Assembly: GCA_029207755.1 (NCBI GenBank)
Contig: JARCOQ010000016.1
Coordinates: 12,235,307 to 12,299,306 of the forward strand
DNA length: 64,000 bases
Direction: 5' to 3'
Source of the DNA: Chamaea fasciata
Taxonomy: Eukaryota; Chordata; Aves; Passeriformes; Sylviidae
The position numbers and the translations under genes were made by a program. Below are positions 12,596 to 24,247 of the stretch, piece by piece (position 1 is the first letter of the stretch; each line of letters begins with the position of its first letter). The notes beneath the pieces are model-generated. The model was not told the origin of the DNA, did no database searches, and saw only the letters and a program-made list of their open reading frames with translations.

Positions 12596-15500
12596 CAACT
12601 AGAAGAACTCAGAATTTTTGTTTTTATCTGTGTTGGATTTCCTGTCTACAGAAAGTCATTCATAAATAACCCATGCTGTGGTCAGCTGTCTTCTAATTTT
12701 TCTAATTCGCATAAAGCATCTTTTCTTGACTCCTTCGTAGGTGACAGGATGGACTGCAAAGCTCTCTTCAGTGTTGCACAGAGAAAATTCTGAAGACATT
12801 TATGTCAGCTATTAACAGAATCTTCCACGCAATTTTGCAGCTACACGTCTTTGTTCTTTATGTTATGTATGAAACTTCTATTTTACTGTTTTCTAAAATG
12901 CTACTTCAAACAAGTAATGATGGAAAACAGTACCTGCCTCTGGCTACTTGCAGGCTTTTTAGCTCACAAACAGAGATTCCTTCCACTTCTATCCTGTTTA
13001 ACTGTTTCCGAGGGCAAGTTTATGTCCACCCTTGCTTTACAGAGCTCTAATTCCTTCCTAACATTCCAAATATTTTTCTTTAGCTGCAGTCCCTACCATC
13101 AAGAGTTCCTCTCCTCCCATCATCCTAATGCTTCATGCCATAAATCCTTCTGAATTTAATTTAGGTACATATCTTGGTAAAAATATTTAGTATAACTCCA
13201 ACATTTCTGCTTCTCCATTTCAAACGTTCATTTAATAATGCAAGTCTATTAATCTGATGAATGCTAAGTACAGGACAATGTGCAGATACCTAATTTTACC
13301 CAGAGGGAAACAAAACAATTTCCAAAAAGCCATCACTTACTACAGCTCTCTGTTGATATTTCAGGAATGTATTTGTCCCTTGGATATATTCAGAAAGCAT
13401 TCTACAAGCCTACAAATGCACCTTTTTAATAACAGTACCACATAATTCTTCACTGCTACGCAGAGATGAAAAAGTGCAAATGTTTTATCTATCCCCAAAA
13501 CAAAGGTAATAAGCCTTTGTCTTTGCTTTTTTTGTGGTGCTTTAAGCATTTACCTTAATGAGCTTTGTTTCTCTGTACCTCTGGAGAATAGTATTCTGCC
13601 CAACAAAACAATTTATTGCCCAGAATGTTACTACTGCTGATAAAATCTTAGCTCCTCCAATACTTCTGCCTTGACAGCTAATACCCTAATGTTTCATTTA
13701 CAGCTGAACAAAGCAGCTTATCTCTGCTAAAAGGGGAATTAGTTAGTAGTAAGAAATAATTTCAATCATCTGTTCTGCTTCCCAAGTAAAGTGATGACTT
13801 GGGCATTCTTGCTTCTATCTGATGACAGGTGTGTTGCAGTTCTTGGAATACAGAACAGCTCTGTCACAGAAGCTTTGTAATTCCTACAATGCAGCTACAA
13901 GGATTAGGGGAGAGTCAGGTCTTGGCTGTCAAAAAAAATCTGCAATCAGCAGAGTGTGGCAGTCAGCACTTGTGCTTTACAGTTAGGGCACGGACTGCAG
14001 GGAAAAAATCAGTTCTGATCAATAAACAGCTTCATTTTCTGTCTGCAACTCCCCGGAACATCCCGACAAGTTTATGTAGATGTGAAATTCCCAATTAATA
14101 ACTGAATGGGTTTTGTTGACAAACCAGACTTTATGGCCTATGCTTTGCAAAAATGGCTTTGATTATCACCTTACTGTGTAACTACTTAATTATTTCTATC
14201 CCCAGGAATAAAAATCTACGAGGATTTTATCTACATGTCACACACAGCAAATCAGTTGTGGGACTCCTTTCTGGAGCAGCTGATATAAACTTGGAAGTCT
14301 CTATGGCAAAGGACAAGGACTGATTTTTCCTTGATGTCTGAATGACCTTCCTTTCCCAACAGCAGTTTTTTCATGTTGGTAGATAATAAGGTCACCTGAA
14401 TTCTTCAGGGAAAGCAACATAACATTTGCCCACGCTGTATTTTCTCTGTACTAATATTTTCTGTGAGTAATCACTTAGTTTGCACGGAGTTTAAAAGCAT
14501 TACAGAAGTGATTTGAACTATAGTGCCATTCTTGAGTTCACCAATATTTGGTTCTTCAGTTAGACAACACAATTAATGAGAGCATGAGGATTTATAGCTA
14601 ATAGTTTTTAAATTCAGTATCAGTTTTATCAGAAAAAGTAAAACAAAATATGGATTGCAGATGGAACTGGTAAAAAAGAGTTGTAGCTGGAGATGAAAGG
14701 GCACTTGATAAAAAATACCAACGTATTATTTTCTCATGCAATAATGCTAAATTAAGCTGGTAAGAAAGAGGCACTGTCATGCTGCAAGCTGCTATGTGAT
14801 CCCTCACTCAGAACTGTGTCTTAATGGAGTTCCAGTGGATTTTAAATTAATTGCATCTTCTTTTCTGAGATTCTTTGTAATCTCACATTCTTACTTCTTA
14901 ATCACAACGAAATGTTATAAATCCCTTTAAAAATTAACTTACAATACACATGGCAGTCGTACTAGCACTGTGGCCAACTCTGTCATGAGTCGTGATACCC
15001 ATCTCTTTCTGCAGCAGGCCTTTCACTGACCACTGGGTGTGTTCTTCACCAGCTCTCCAGAGACGCCAGACCAACCCAGCATTATTTCTATTCATGTGTT
15101 AATCCAGGCACCTGATCAAACTTTATATGGTCAGAAGGTCACTCTGCTCCCCTGCTATGAGGGATTACTTCATTCTACTTTGTGTCTTCTGTTGTTATGG
15201 AAAAACCTGAATGGCCTGAGCAGCTCTTTCTATTGAGGGATGTATTTCTCAAAAAGAGAAAAAAGTGATATTACAGAGGATAATGTTGCATGCCTATTTA
15301 TTCAAAAAGCCATTTACTAAAATCTGAATTTGTACTTTAACTGAGCTTAACAATGAGAATCTTAAATGCTTGCTTGGCTGCTGCACAACATGGCAAATTC
15401 TGCATGACTGCCCAAGGGAAAGTTGATTAATCAAAAGGTTGGGATCAGAAATGAACAATCATTTCACACATATTTATGCAGAAACCCAATAGTTCTCAAT

Positions 15501-16504
15501 TAAACGCTGCTAAAATCCAGAAATGTGAATCATTCCACATATCACTAGACTATAACTGTCCTGAGCTGCAAAGAGAGCACCTAGGCACAAAGGTTCAAAA
15601 GGTGACACTGTAAGAACGTGGCTGGCAGAATATTTCCACCAGAAAGAATCAGCTGCAGGAAGGCAGTAAATATATTCAAGATTATTTCTTGTCCACGGTG
15701 TTGTATTCTATCAGCATGTAACATTCAGCTAAGATAACCACAGACCAAGCTGCTTGCTGCTAATTCTATTTTTTTTGGTTTCTTTTTTAATCTTTCCTCA
15801 CTACTCATCCTTCCATCCTTTTTAAATTAAGTCACCGAAGTGGTTGAAATTAACTGATATCACAGAATCACTCAAACACCAGCATGTTTTCTTCATTTAA
15901 AAAGGCCAGAAAGAGAGTAAAAATGAATCCTTGCATATTGTCCTACCTGTATTTCAACCTTTTGCTTGTATGCCTACATAAATATTGACACATGCACACT
16001 GCAAACGGCTCCTCACCTCACTCCTAAAATACCCATAAATCCAGATATAATAATGAAAACATGGACAGAATTCTTTATGTTCATATCAATCACCAAAGTA
16101 CACACTGGCACTGCACTAAGTAACTCGGGTGAAAGTTCAAAATGCTTATTTAGCTGATTGCTTTACACAAATAAATGCTCAAAAAGGCAAGGCAGGAAAA
16201 CACAGTGATTAAGTGTGTCATGGAAGGTTTAAATCTGATTAAATAGGTGGAATAAAAGTACCGCTACCTAACCTAGAAAAGACAATTTTCTTTTGGTTTA
16301 CTGACAATCCTCAAAAAACTATAAAGAGAATATATAAGAAGGAATAAGTTAATGCAGCCTGAATAGCAACAGTTATAGACAGTTATATGTAAAATGAAAC
16401 TGGGAGAGGATCTGGCATGAAAGAGAAACTTGAGGCTCCCTCAATATCAAACTCCTAAGTTTATAAGTACATATTTACACAATGTGAAGCTCCAGAGCTC
16501 TTAC

Positions 16505-16525
16505 TCACTAGAAACTTTCTAGTGA
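16505..16525. repeat. inverted repeat, 10-bp arms, 1-nt spacer
   Basis: TCACTAGAAA, then C, then TTTCTAGTGA form a perfect inverted repeat. The one-base spacer is too short for an RNA hairpin loop, so a dimer-binding or chance palindrome is likelier than a structured RNA. Confidence 0.6.
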
Positions 16526-17536
16526 AGGAATATCAGCAGATGTGGTGCCACAGAATTTTGAAGGTGAAGCAGAATGGAGCAGGATCCTATCCTAATTTAT
16601 TTCCCATGGCAGTAATGACAATGCCTCCATGCACAGAACCATAAGAGACCTATTTGGCCCAAAGTTTTTTAATTGTTAGTGCAGGTACTGTGCTACTGCT
16701 AGTCTTTGAATCTGTATTATTTTACTGATGCATGCATTAAAGGGTAAACACACAGCTGTACAAAATTTAATTCCACTGAAAAGAGCAGCACTGAGGCTTC
16801 CCTTCACTGAGATTTTACCTCTGAAATTAAATTTTGCACAAAATATGAGTTCTTGAAAAGTAAATTATGAGTCAGATTTTGGAAGTGAAAAATGGAATTA
16901 AGGAGTTGATTCAGCAAGCACCAGAATTGTCATGAGCCACAGTGTAGTTGCCACTACTTCTGACACTTAGTATAATTTCAAAACATATAATTCTTTTCTT
17001 CCTCTGCACTTACTATTAATAATTTTAAATACATACAAATTTGACAGCATGCACAGAAAGATGTGGAAACTACCTATTTACTGCACACTGTGTAAGTTCA
17101 ATTGTCCATAAATCCTTAAGAAAATGGAAAAATGGCAAGCACATGGGCTGCACGCACTGAGGTCACTTCTGTTCTTTTCTTCCACCTCATCATACATTGC
17201 GTGAGCTGCATTTCCAATAAACCTTCCCCTGAAATAAGGTAACTTTGAGCTGTAGGCACTTCTTTTTTTAATAGCATACAAACTATAATTCCTTTATCGC
17301 ATAAATTTACACAGAACTCCAGAAAACACAAGGTTTAGGAAAAGCAGCACTATCACCAAATATAGTAGTAGCATGTGAATTACTGAATGTTGCTGAAAAA
17401 TCACAGATTTCTTCTTTTTTAATGGACAAATTTAGCTGGTTAATCCTATCAACCGCAGGGATTTTGGCAGTTGAGAATGCCAGAGCATCTGTGACTGACT
17501 TTTCTTGGAAAGAAAGCAGAGCTGGAAGATAACTCC

Positions 17537-17556
17537 TGAGTCAGGGAGTTGAGTCA
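17537..17556 (+). promoter_or_regulatory. two AP-1 sites 13 bp apart
   Basis: TGAGTCA occurs at 17537-17543 and again at 17550-17556 in the same orientation. Two full AP-1 consensus heptamers this close are a plausible enhancer signature. There is no independent evidence of activity. Confidence 0.25.
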
Positions 17557-20485
17557 CCTGCTAGGAAGCCACATGATGTAATTTTTCTTAAGGGCAGAAA
17601 TCCCTTCTCAAAATTTGATAAGTGTTTGACCTCCCGTGGCCCGTGGTCAAACTGGAATCCTGTTTCAGAAACTCCCTGACGTGACTATTTAAAGGTTCTT
17701 TTACATGTCTCTGTAAATTATTATGGCCAGCATGAACCTCTTGAGCTAAAATCACCATCCACGTGCTGTCCTCTGCTCCCAAGTAGCCACAGACAGGAGC
17801 AATACCTAATTCCCAGCATTTTCCTTGGCTTCACCTACCATGCTCAGCTCTTTTCCAACATGATCAGCTCTCCATTTCTTCCCCCACCCAGCCTCTCCCT
17901 GCACCTATTCCAATTTGTGTCCATCTGTCACCACCCAGCAGCACCATCTGCTTCATAGGAGACCCTGCATGGACCTTGGATATCCCATCAGTTGTGTGCT
18001 TGAATTTGGGATAGAGAATCCATAACACTGGCTTTGCTGCTTTGGAGCTATTGGAGTATTTAATAATACCTTGGACACAAAGTAATGAGGGGTGTCAAGC
18101 ACAAAACCACCAGATCAATTCCCTAGATCTGAAATTAGGCTGTATGACCTATTCACACTAAACCAGCAGCTCCTGCATGTTCCATTTATTACAGAGTAGG
18201 TTTTTCCAGTCAGAGCAGCCTTTGTTTTTAACATCTTAAGTACTACAAATTAACAATTTCACTAGTAACAAGAAATAAACACAATAGTATCTATCATTTT
18301 ACCATCAGGGTCTGTGATTATCTTATGCAAAGACTGCTGAAATAGCTGGAGAATGTCCTTTTAAGCTTTTTTTCACACCCATATGTTATGTCTGGAGTGC
18401 TATTTGCTCACTTTGGCTAATTTTCATTCTAAATACCTCCCTATTACCATGGCCAGCAGCAATTAAAAACAAATTATTTTTTAATGAATATGTTGGCATT
18501 TCTTTAGATTTTATTTTTTTTTTTGCCCTTTTGCAACAGGCTACAAGGCGTATTAGAATAAAGGTGTCTTTTTTAGGTGGCCACTTTAGGATGAAACTGT
18601 CAGAACACACGGGAGGAAAGGAGAAGAACACGACAAAAAGAGAAAAGCATTTTGTTGGATTAATCAATGAGGAAGATTTCCTAACACTGTACCCCCACCC
18701 CAACACCACCAGCCACTCATCACAGTTCTGGAAAGTAATGGAGAGAGAGCTTAATATAATGTAGGACTCTTTACTCACTATGGACTATGCAATGCCTGGT
18801 CCACCTGGCTGAACACTACAAGATGTGGAGATGTCTCGTGAGTGTGAGCTCATCAAATATGTGAAACTGCTGCTGTGAGTGCATGGGGTTATACTGTCAT
18901 CATCTTCTTTGCCTAGCAAAAGATAGAATTGGTACATTTAGCACTTGAGGTTAGCTCCTCAAGGGGAATAATTCAACTGAACTGTAAGCACAAAAGTGAA
19001 AGATCTGGTCTTCGGACTGTATAAAATGTTGTCCCTTGTCAAAATATTATACTACTAGAGCTGAAGAGCAAACTGACATGGAGTTTGTGGTCTAACAACT
19101 CTTTTAAAAAAATTCAGAGTGACTTTTATCACCTCAACAATTTTATGTTTTTGGCAGTTCCATAAAATATTTACGTTACCTGCACATCTTTTGACCAGTG
19201 ATGTATTTATTATAAATTTATAATTAAACATAGCTTATATATGAGCAACATGATCCACAAGTACATCTCATTTACCAGTATGAAACCACACAAATTTCCA
19301 GACATGTTTAGCTCACTGCATTATTCAGGAAGGATATGTATGAGTCTGTTTAACTGGTGTTCCTCACATGCCAATTAATGTAAATACTGTAAGAATGCAA
19401 GCTAATGCAAAATGAAAAGTCATTGTTAAATAAGATGTGCCTGAAAGAAAAAAGGAAAAATCTTGTCGTATTTCAAAATAACTTGGTTATAAGCATGATT
19501 TATATGTTGACACAATAATTAACACAAACAGAAATAAAGAGTATCACTGAGAAAGCTTAGTGTAAAGAATTCTATAAAATATATGCACTATCTGTACACT
19601 GCATGTACACATACACACAGTTATTTTCCAGTGTAAAAATTATACCGATAAGTTCTGTATAAACAGACATAAATACATATATGCATGTACAAGGTACTTC
19701 AAGAAATGTTAACGCTGCAATTCGAAATTTAAAAGATTACCAGATAAATTTGCCCTCTAAGTTTACTACATTATTTTATAGATGACTTATGAAATACACA
19801 AAACTATGAAAAATATTAGTGATTACAGACATCTGTCAAGTGAAACACAACCCTGATGTCAAGCTAGGCAAGCAAACTGAAGCTGCATACACAGCTCATA
19901 TTTTACTCACTCACAACACACTTCAAAGAGTACAACCAGTTTTATTAGGTATTACCATATCTAGCAACTGAAATTTTATTTTACTGATAGTGATAACTAA
20001 TGCTAAGCAATGTGGTTCCACAATGCAAGGTGTACTGAGAAAAACATATAAACATGAAACAAAGATATACTGGGAAGACAGTATATCTCTGCCCGCCTCT
20101 AGCGTTGATAAGGCAAGTTGCCTTCCCCACCATCTCCCTCTTACTTGCCAGTCACTTTAGCTGAGCAAAGTACTCTCAAATCCACCAAAAGAGACTCCTG
20201 ACCTACAGGAAAACTTTTTTTTTTCTCATCTTCTGAGCCCTTACCAGCTCCGAGTCTACTGATGCATTTTTCACCCCCACCCACCTCTACAGCCTCCTTT
20301 TTAGCCAGGAGTGTGGACCTTCCAGTCTGTCCAGATTTCAGCAGAAGGAGCTTCAGTTCTGCCTCTGACAGCTTGGCTCAGCAGTTTGCATGAGCAAGAC
20401 AGAGTCACATCAACATCCAGGACACCTGATGAACTCTGAAAGCCAAGGGACAACGTCACAGGCATTTTCTAAACACGTGCAGCTT

Positions 20486-20745
20486 CAGAGAATCACCTGG
20501 GATTGGTTTGCGTTGGAGGGGACCTTAAAGCTCATCCCATTCCATCCCCTGCCATGGAATGGAACATCTTCCACTATCCCAGGTTGTTCCAAGCCCTGCC
20601 CAAGTGTCCCTGGCCTTGGACACTTCCAAGGATGGGGCAGCCCCTGCAAGATTTCTTCCTAAAATCTAACCTGGTCCTGCCCTCTGGCAGTCTCAAGGTA
20701 TTTCCCTGTCCTGTCACCTGTGTCCTTGCCAAGCCTCAGGTAGAA
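20486..20745 (-). mobile_element. CR1 LINE 3' end, internally deleted
   Basis: On the plus strand this reads as the reverse complement of a CR1 3' end: 'agagaatcacctgg', 'ttggaggggaccttaaag', 'cccctgccatgg', 'ttggacacttccaagg', 'tttcttcctaaaatctaac' and 'tttccctgtcctgtcac', in the standard order. About 55 bp of the usual sequence between 'gatggggcagccc' and 'tttcttcctaa' is missing near 20645-20655. The element is cut off in the 3' UTR or ORF2 end and cannot code. The CR1 3' terminus is at 20486 and the truncated end near 20745; the truncated border is uncertain. Confidence 0.88.
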
Positions 20746-22714
20746 TCCCAGGTTTTTCATGCACGTCAGTAAGCTCCCAAGTCTGACCAGACCAGAATGG
20801 CACACAGAGCTGTGGTTTGGTCCCTGGTTTGGTTTCCAGACCCATTCAATCTTTGGAGTGCCCTGCATGCTCTTACAGCTCCAGACCAATGCCCAGGAGC
20901 TCTGCATGAGGAGCAGGGTTAGTGCACAGAGCCCAGCGTGCACCAGCACTGCCAGCATTCGAACACTAGTGATGGAGCGCAATTAAAGAGGCCTCTGGAA
21001 GGTGAAAAGCTCTGTAAACTACAACTTTCCCCTCAGTGAACAGCTTCATTGCAATTATGACTCTAAAAAAGTAAATAAAAATGTCACAAATAGTATTTAA
21101 AATTTTCCATTAAGTATTAGAATCTAAATATTCTTCAAAAGAGTAGTCATTTATCCTAGTTCCTAAGACTGAATGGTTCATACAGCACTTAGAATCAGTT
21201 TAAGAACTGTTATTCAAAGCAGTTAGGTGCCTTCAAAATTTTACGCAATATTCTCCAAACTGTTAAGGAGAAAGATGTATCAAAGAAGAATAAAATAGAT
21301 TATACCATGGACGTAATTTCCCTTTTTCTTTCTAATAGATTTTGGCATTCAAAAATCTGTTTGCAATATATTTAACATTTTACGTATAAATGTGACCAGA
21401 TGACATCATTCTGCTAATCTCTATAAGCCACATCCAAAGCTTGTTTGTAGGTAACATCTTTGAAGATTAGATGAATAAACCAAAAACTCAAGTTTAAAGA
21501 CCCATATATTGATTTACTTTTCTTGTCTATGTCAGAAAAGGAAGAGAACTGATGATAAAAACAAAACTATCATGGTCTTTTGTAGTGAATTAGGGGCAAA
21601 TACTTGAAAACTGACCAAAACAACAGCGTGTACATACAAACTTAGTCAATGAATGAAAGATTTGGATTATTGATGAGCAAAATACGAAAGCTGATGCATT
21701 CAAGAAGCAGCTACGGTGCAAAGCAGGGTGAAGTGTCGTGGAAAGCTGTGTTGATGCTTGCCTGGTAACTGGTAGATGAATTCCAGCTCTGCTAATTGCA
21801 GCTCAGCTGGCAGATTGGACTTGGCAAGCGCAAGAGTGGGAGAGCTCTCCTGAGGGACCGTAACCCACAGCACTCGGGGTAAAACAATTTACAAATTGTC
21901 TGACACCTGTCTGTCTTCCCTTCCTCTCATTCTTTAAGAAATCACGCAGAATTCCCAACTAGAACTACCCAAAATTAGTTCCATTTCTGAGTGAATTTCC
22001 TAAAATCCTCATGATTCACCTCATGTCAGCACAAAGAGAAGCCATTAACAGTGACAGAAATCAAAGTTCAGGTAACAGTATAAAAACTGGCATTAAGATT
22101 GGAACACCATTACCTCTGCGATATAAGTGCTTAATCAAAAAATCACTGAAATTATCAATCTTCTATATAGCTCACATGAGTGCAATACTGTAAACTCCTT
22201 CTGATTCATTACTTATTACCTGCACTCTCCTTAGCATTTTGGAAAGCTCTGCAACAGGTACCTTAAGTGCAAGACCTAAACTAAACTTAAGAGATTTGGG
22301 AGGCTTCCAGTTCTTATTTTAATTGCATGACATGTCTTCAAGTAGAACACAATTATTCTGAAGTGGTACTTATGTACCCTTCCTTTACAGCTTCACAGCA
22401 ACACTGCTGGTTAAATTCTTAGCATTCAACATATCCTGGTTTCATGGTTTAAGGAGAAAAAAATGAGGTAGACATTCTAATTTTCATTATATAGCTTAAG
22501 AAATGTCCAGTAAGCACATGATCTTTTTATTTAGAACAATCAAAATCACTAACAATCAAAGACCAACTTTTTTGTTTGTTTTTTTTTTTTACCCTGTGAT
22601 TGGTTCATTGAAAGGACCACCCACAATTTTATGAAATTACTGGGTTTGAACTGTAGGAAATGCCACAACTTTCTAACATTATACTGTCTATATGCAGGAG
22701 AACTGTCACTGTTT

Positions 22715-23110
22715 AATCTAAGTTAACAAGAATGCCAAGCACTTACTTTTAATTAAAGCTATACATCATTCTAGATAATTAGTAATAATTAAGAAGAATT
22801 ACCATGGTAAATAAGGCAAATAATAATATTTCTACTGAAATGTGAAGTTTGAATTCAAAAACACAAAATAAACTCCTGGGAATGCAAATACACCATTATG
22901 CAAACTGTTTTCTTTAAGTATGATATAATTTATGTAATGAAATAAATCTATGCTGTTAAAATATTTAGCAGAACTGAGAATAATGAGTAGAGATAGGATT
23001 AGTTTAATTAGTTTACTGAAATGGAGTTCTTATAGTGGCTAAGTGTGATATATTAGCTTTTGTCACTTGGAATAAAAAAAGAGGTAATTAGTTCTCATTC
23101 AAATATATTG
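22715..23110. promoter_or_regulatory. candidate TAAT-rich non-coding element
   Basis: About 400 bp with many TAAT/ATTA homeodomain-core words, an octamer ATGCAAAT at 22882-22889, and no repeat or coding signature. In vertebrate gene deserts such blocks are sometimes conserved developmental enhancers. This is inference from composition only. Confidence 0.2.
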
Positions 23111-23825
23111 TTTTCTTTGAAGAAGGAATTGTAATATTTTAGCTTGCGCAGTGGAAAATAATACATGGAGCAGAAAACTTATCATCTTCATCCAAGAATA
23201 CATCTATGATAAATCGGAAGAAAACATGAAAAACTTCAGCATTGAAGAAAGGAATCTTGAACAGATTTCACTTACACTGGTGCAACTCCACAGATTTAAA
23301 TGAAATGACAACTCTCAAACTGCAAAAGTCCTATCTTCATTTATCGCTGCCTAATTTAAGGGTTTGTGACAAATTTTGTCTCTCTACTCAGCAACTACTT
23401 TATCACCCAGAAAATCCTGTACTCTGGTCCTAAATTAGGGTTTTTATCAGGCTGCCTCAAAATGACCAGGAGGAATGCCTTCCTCAGTAATATTTACTAT
23501 TGAGTTACAAACGTGTCCATTGAAAGGTCAGAATCAAATTTTATCTCCGTAAAAATAGGAAAAAGAAACAACACCAAGTATCCTTTTATAGGCTAAGCAT
23601 AATTTCACCACCAGAAAATTACTTAATGGTAAATGAACATTTCTGAGGACAACTGCATGAAACATATTTAAACAAGGAATACAAAGAAAATGACGTATCC
23701 ATCTTTTCCAAGAAAATCTGAATGTTCTCCAAGAATGGGGCTTTATTGCAATCAAGCAACATGAATGTATTTCAACAATCTAAAGGCCTAAGAAATTAAC
23801 CCTCTAACAACTGAACGCATGCTCA

Positions 23826-23870
23826 CAAAAAAACCCAAACCAAAACAGAAAACCCAACAAAAGAAACCCC
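23826..23870. repeat. A/C-rich tract
   Basis: AAAAAAACCCAAACC-type sequence with AACCCAAC blocks, one of the dispersed A/C tracts of this window. Confidence 0.8.
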
Positions 23871-24197
23871 CTGTGGTAACACACAGATGGGAGCGTGAGG
23901 AATACAGAGAAATGAAAGGCTTACAAAGCAATTGATATATTTTTCAGTTAATAAAATAAAGAAATTATCAGTGCACCAGATTAATTTTACTTTAAATAAA
24001 TACTCAGGAAAGGGAAACCCTGTGCTGTAGCATGCTGAAAAGCCTCAGGCCATCTATCACTTAATTTTTGCTTTTTTTTTTTGGAGCAGAATTGTTGCAT
24101 ATGCAGGAACTATTTAGAATCCTGGATTAGAAAGTTTGGATGATTCCATACACAAGGCTAAAAGAGCTCCAAAATTGAAATACGGCAAATCAACCAC

Positions 24198-24198
<1 letters not shown>

Positions 24199-24243
<45 letters not shown>
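24199..24243. repeat. poly(A) run of 45
   Basis: An uninterrupted A45. No AATAAA signal or recognisable retrocopy body lies just upstream, so I cannot call it the tail of a processed pseudogene. It may be an expanded homopolymer. Its exact length is doubtful in any assembly. Confidence 0.9.

Positions 24244-24247
<4 letters not shown>

Larger units (their letters stand above)
10763..20485. other. unique non-coding sequence
   Basis: Nearly 10 kb without a supported gene. It contains the AT-rich microsatellite-like block at 12475-12595, a 10-bp-arm inverted repeat at 16505-16525 and paired AP-1 motifs at 17537-17556. The longest open frame (18386-18778, minus, 130 codons) is rich in F, K and S, matches no family I know and lacks splice support. 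Several TA-rich stretches (19200-19800) show no further structure. Confidence 0.5.
20746..24198. other. unique non-coding sequence, partly very AT-rich
   Basis: No gene or transposon body recognised. 20746-20990 stays relatively GC-rich with short open frames on both strands. 22715-23110 is dense in TAAT/ATTA words and is discussed as a possible conserved regulatory block. A T-rich run lies at about 22570-22590 and an A/C tract at 23826-23870. Confidence 0.5.

Noticed and set aside
15895..15955. Another old CR1 tail ('aaaaaggccagaaagag ... cctacctgtat')
   Set aside because: Only two short words agree and the spacing is off. Too weak to call.
18386..18778. 130-codon minus-strand frame
   Set aside because: Low-complexity F/K/S composition, no recognisable domain, no convincing splice sites.
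24199..24243. Poly(A) as the tail of a processed pseudogene
   Set aside because: No AATAAA or gene-like body upstream and no flanking duplication seen. The same holds for 28710 and 37118.
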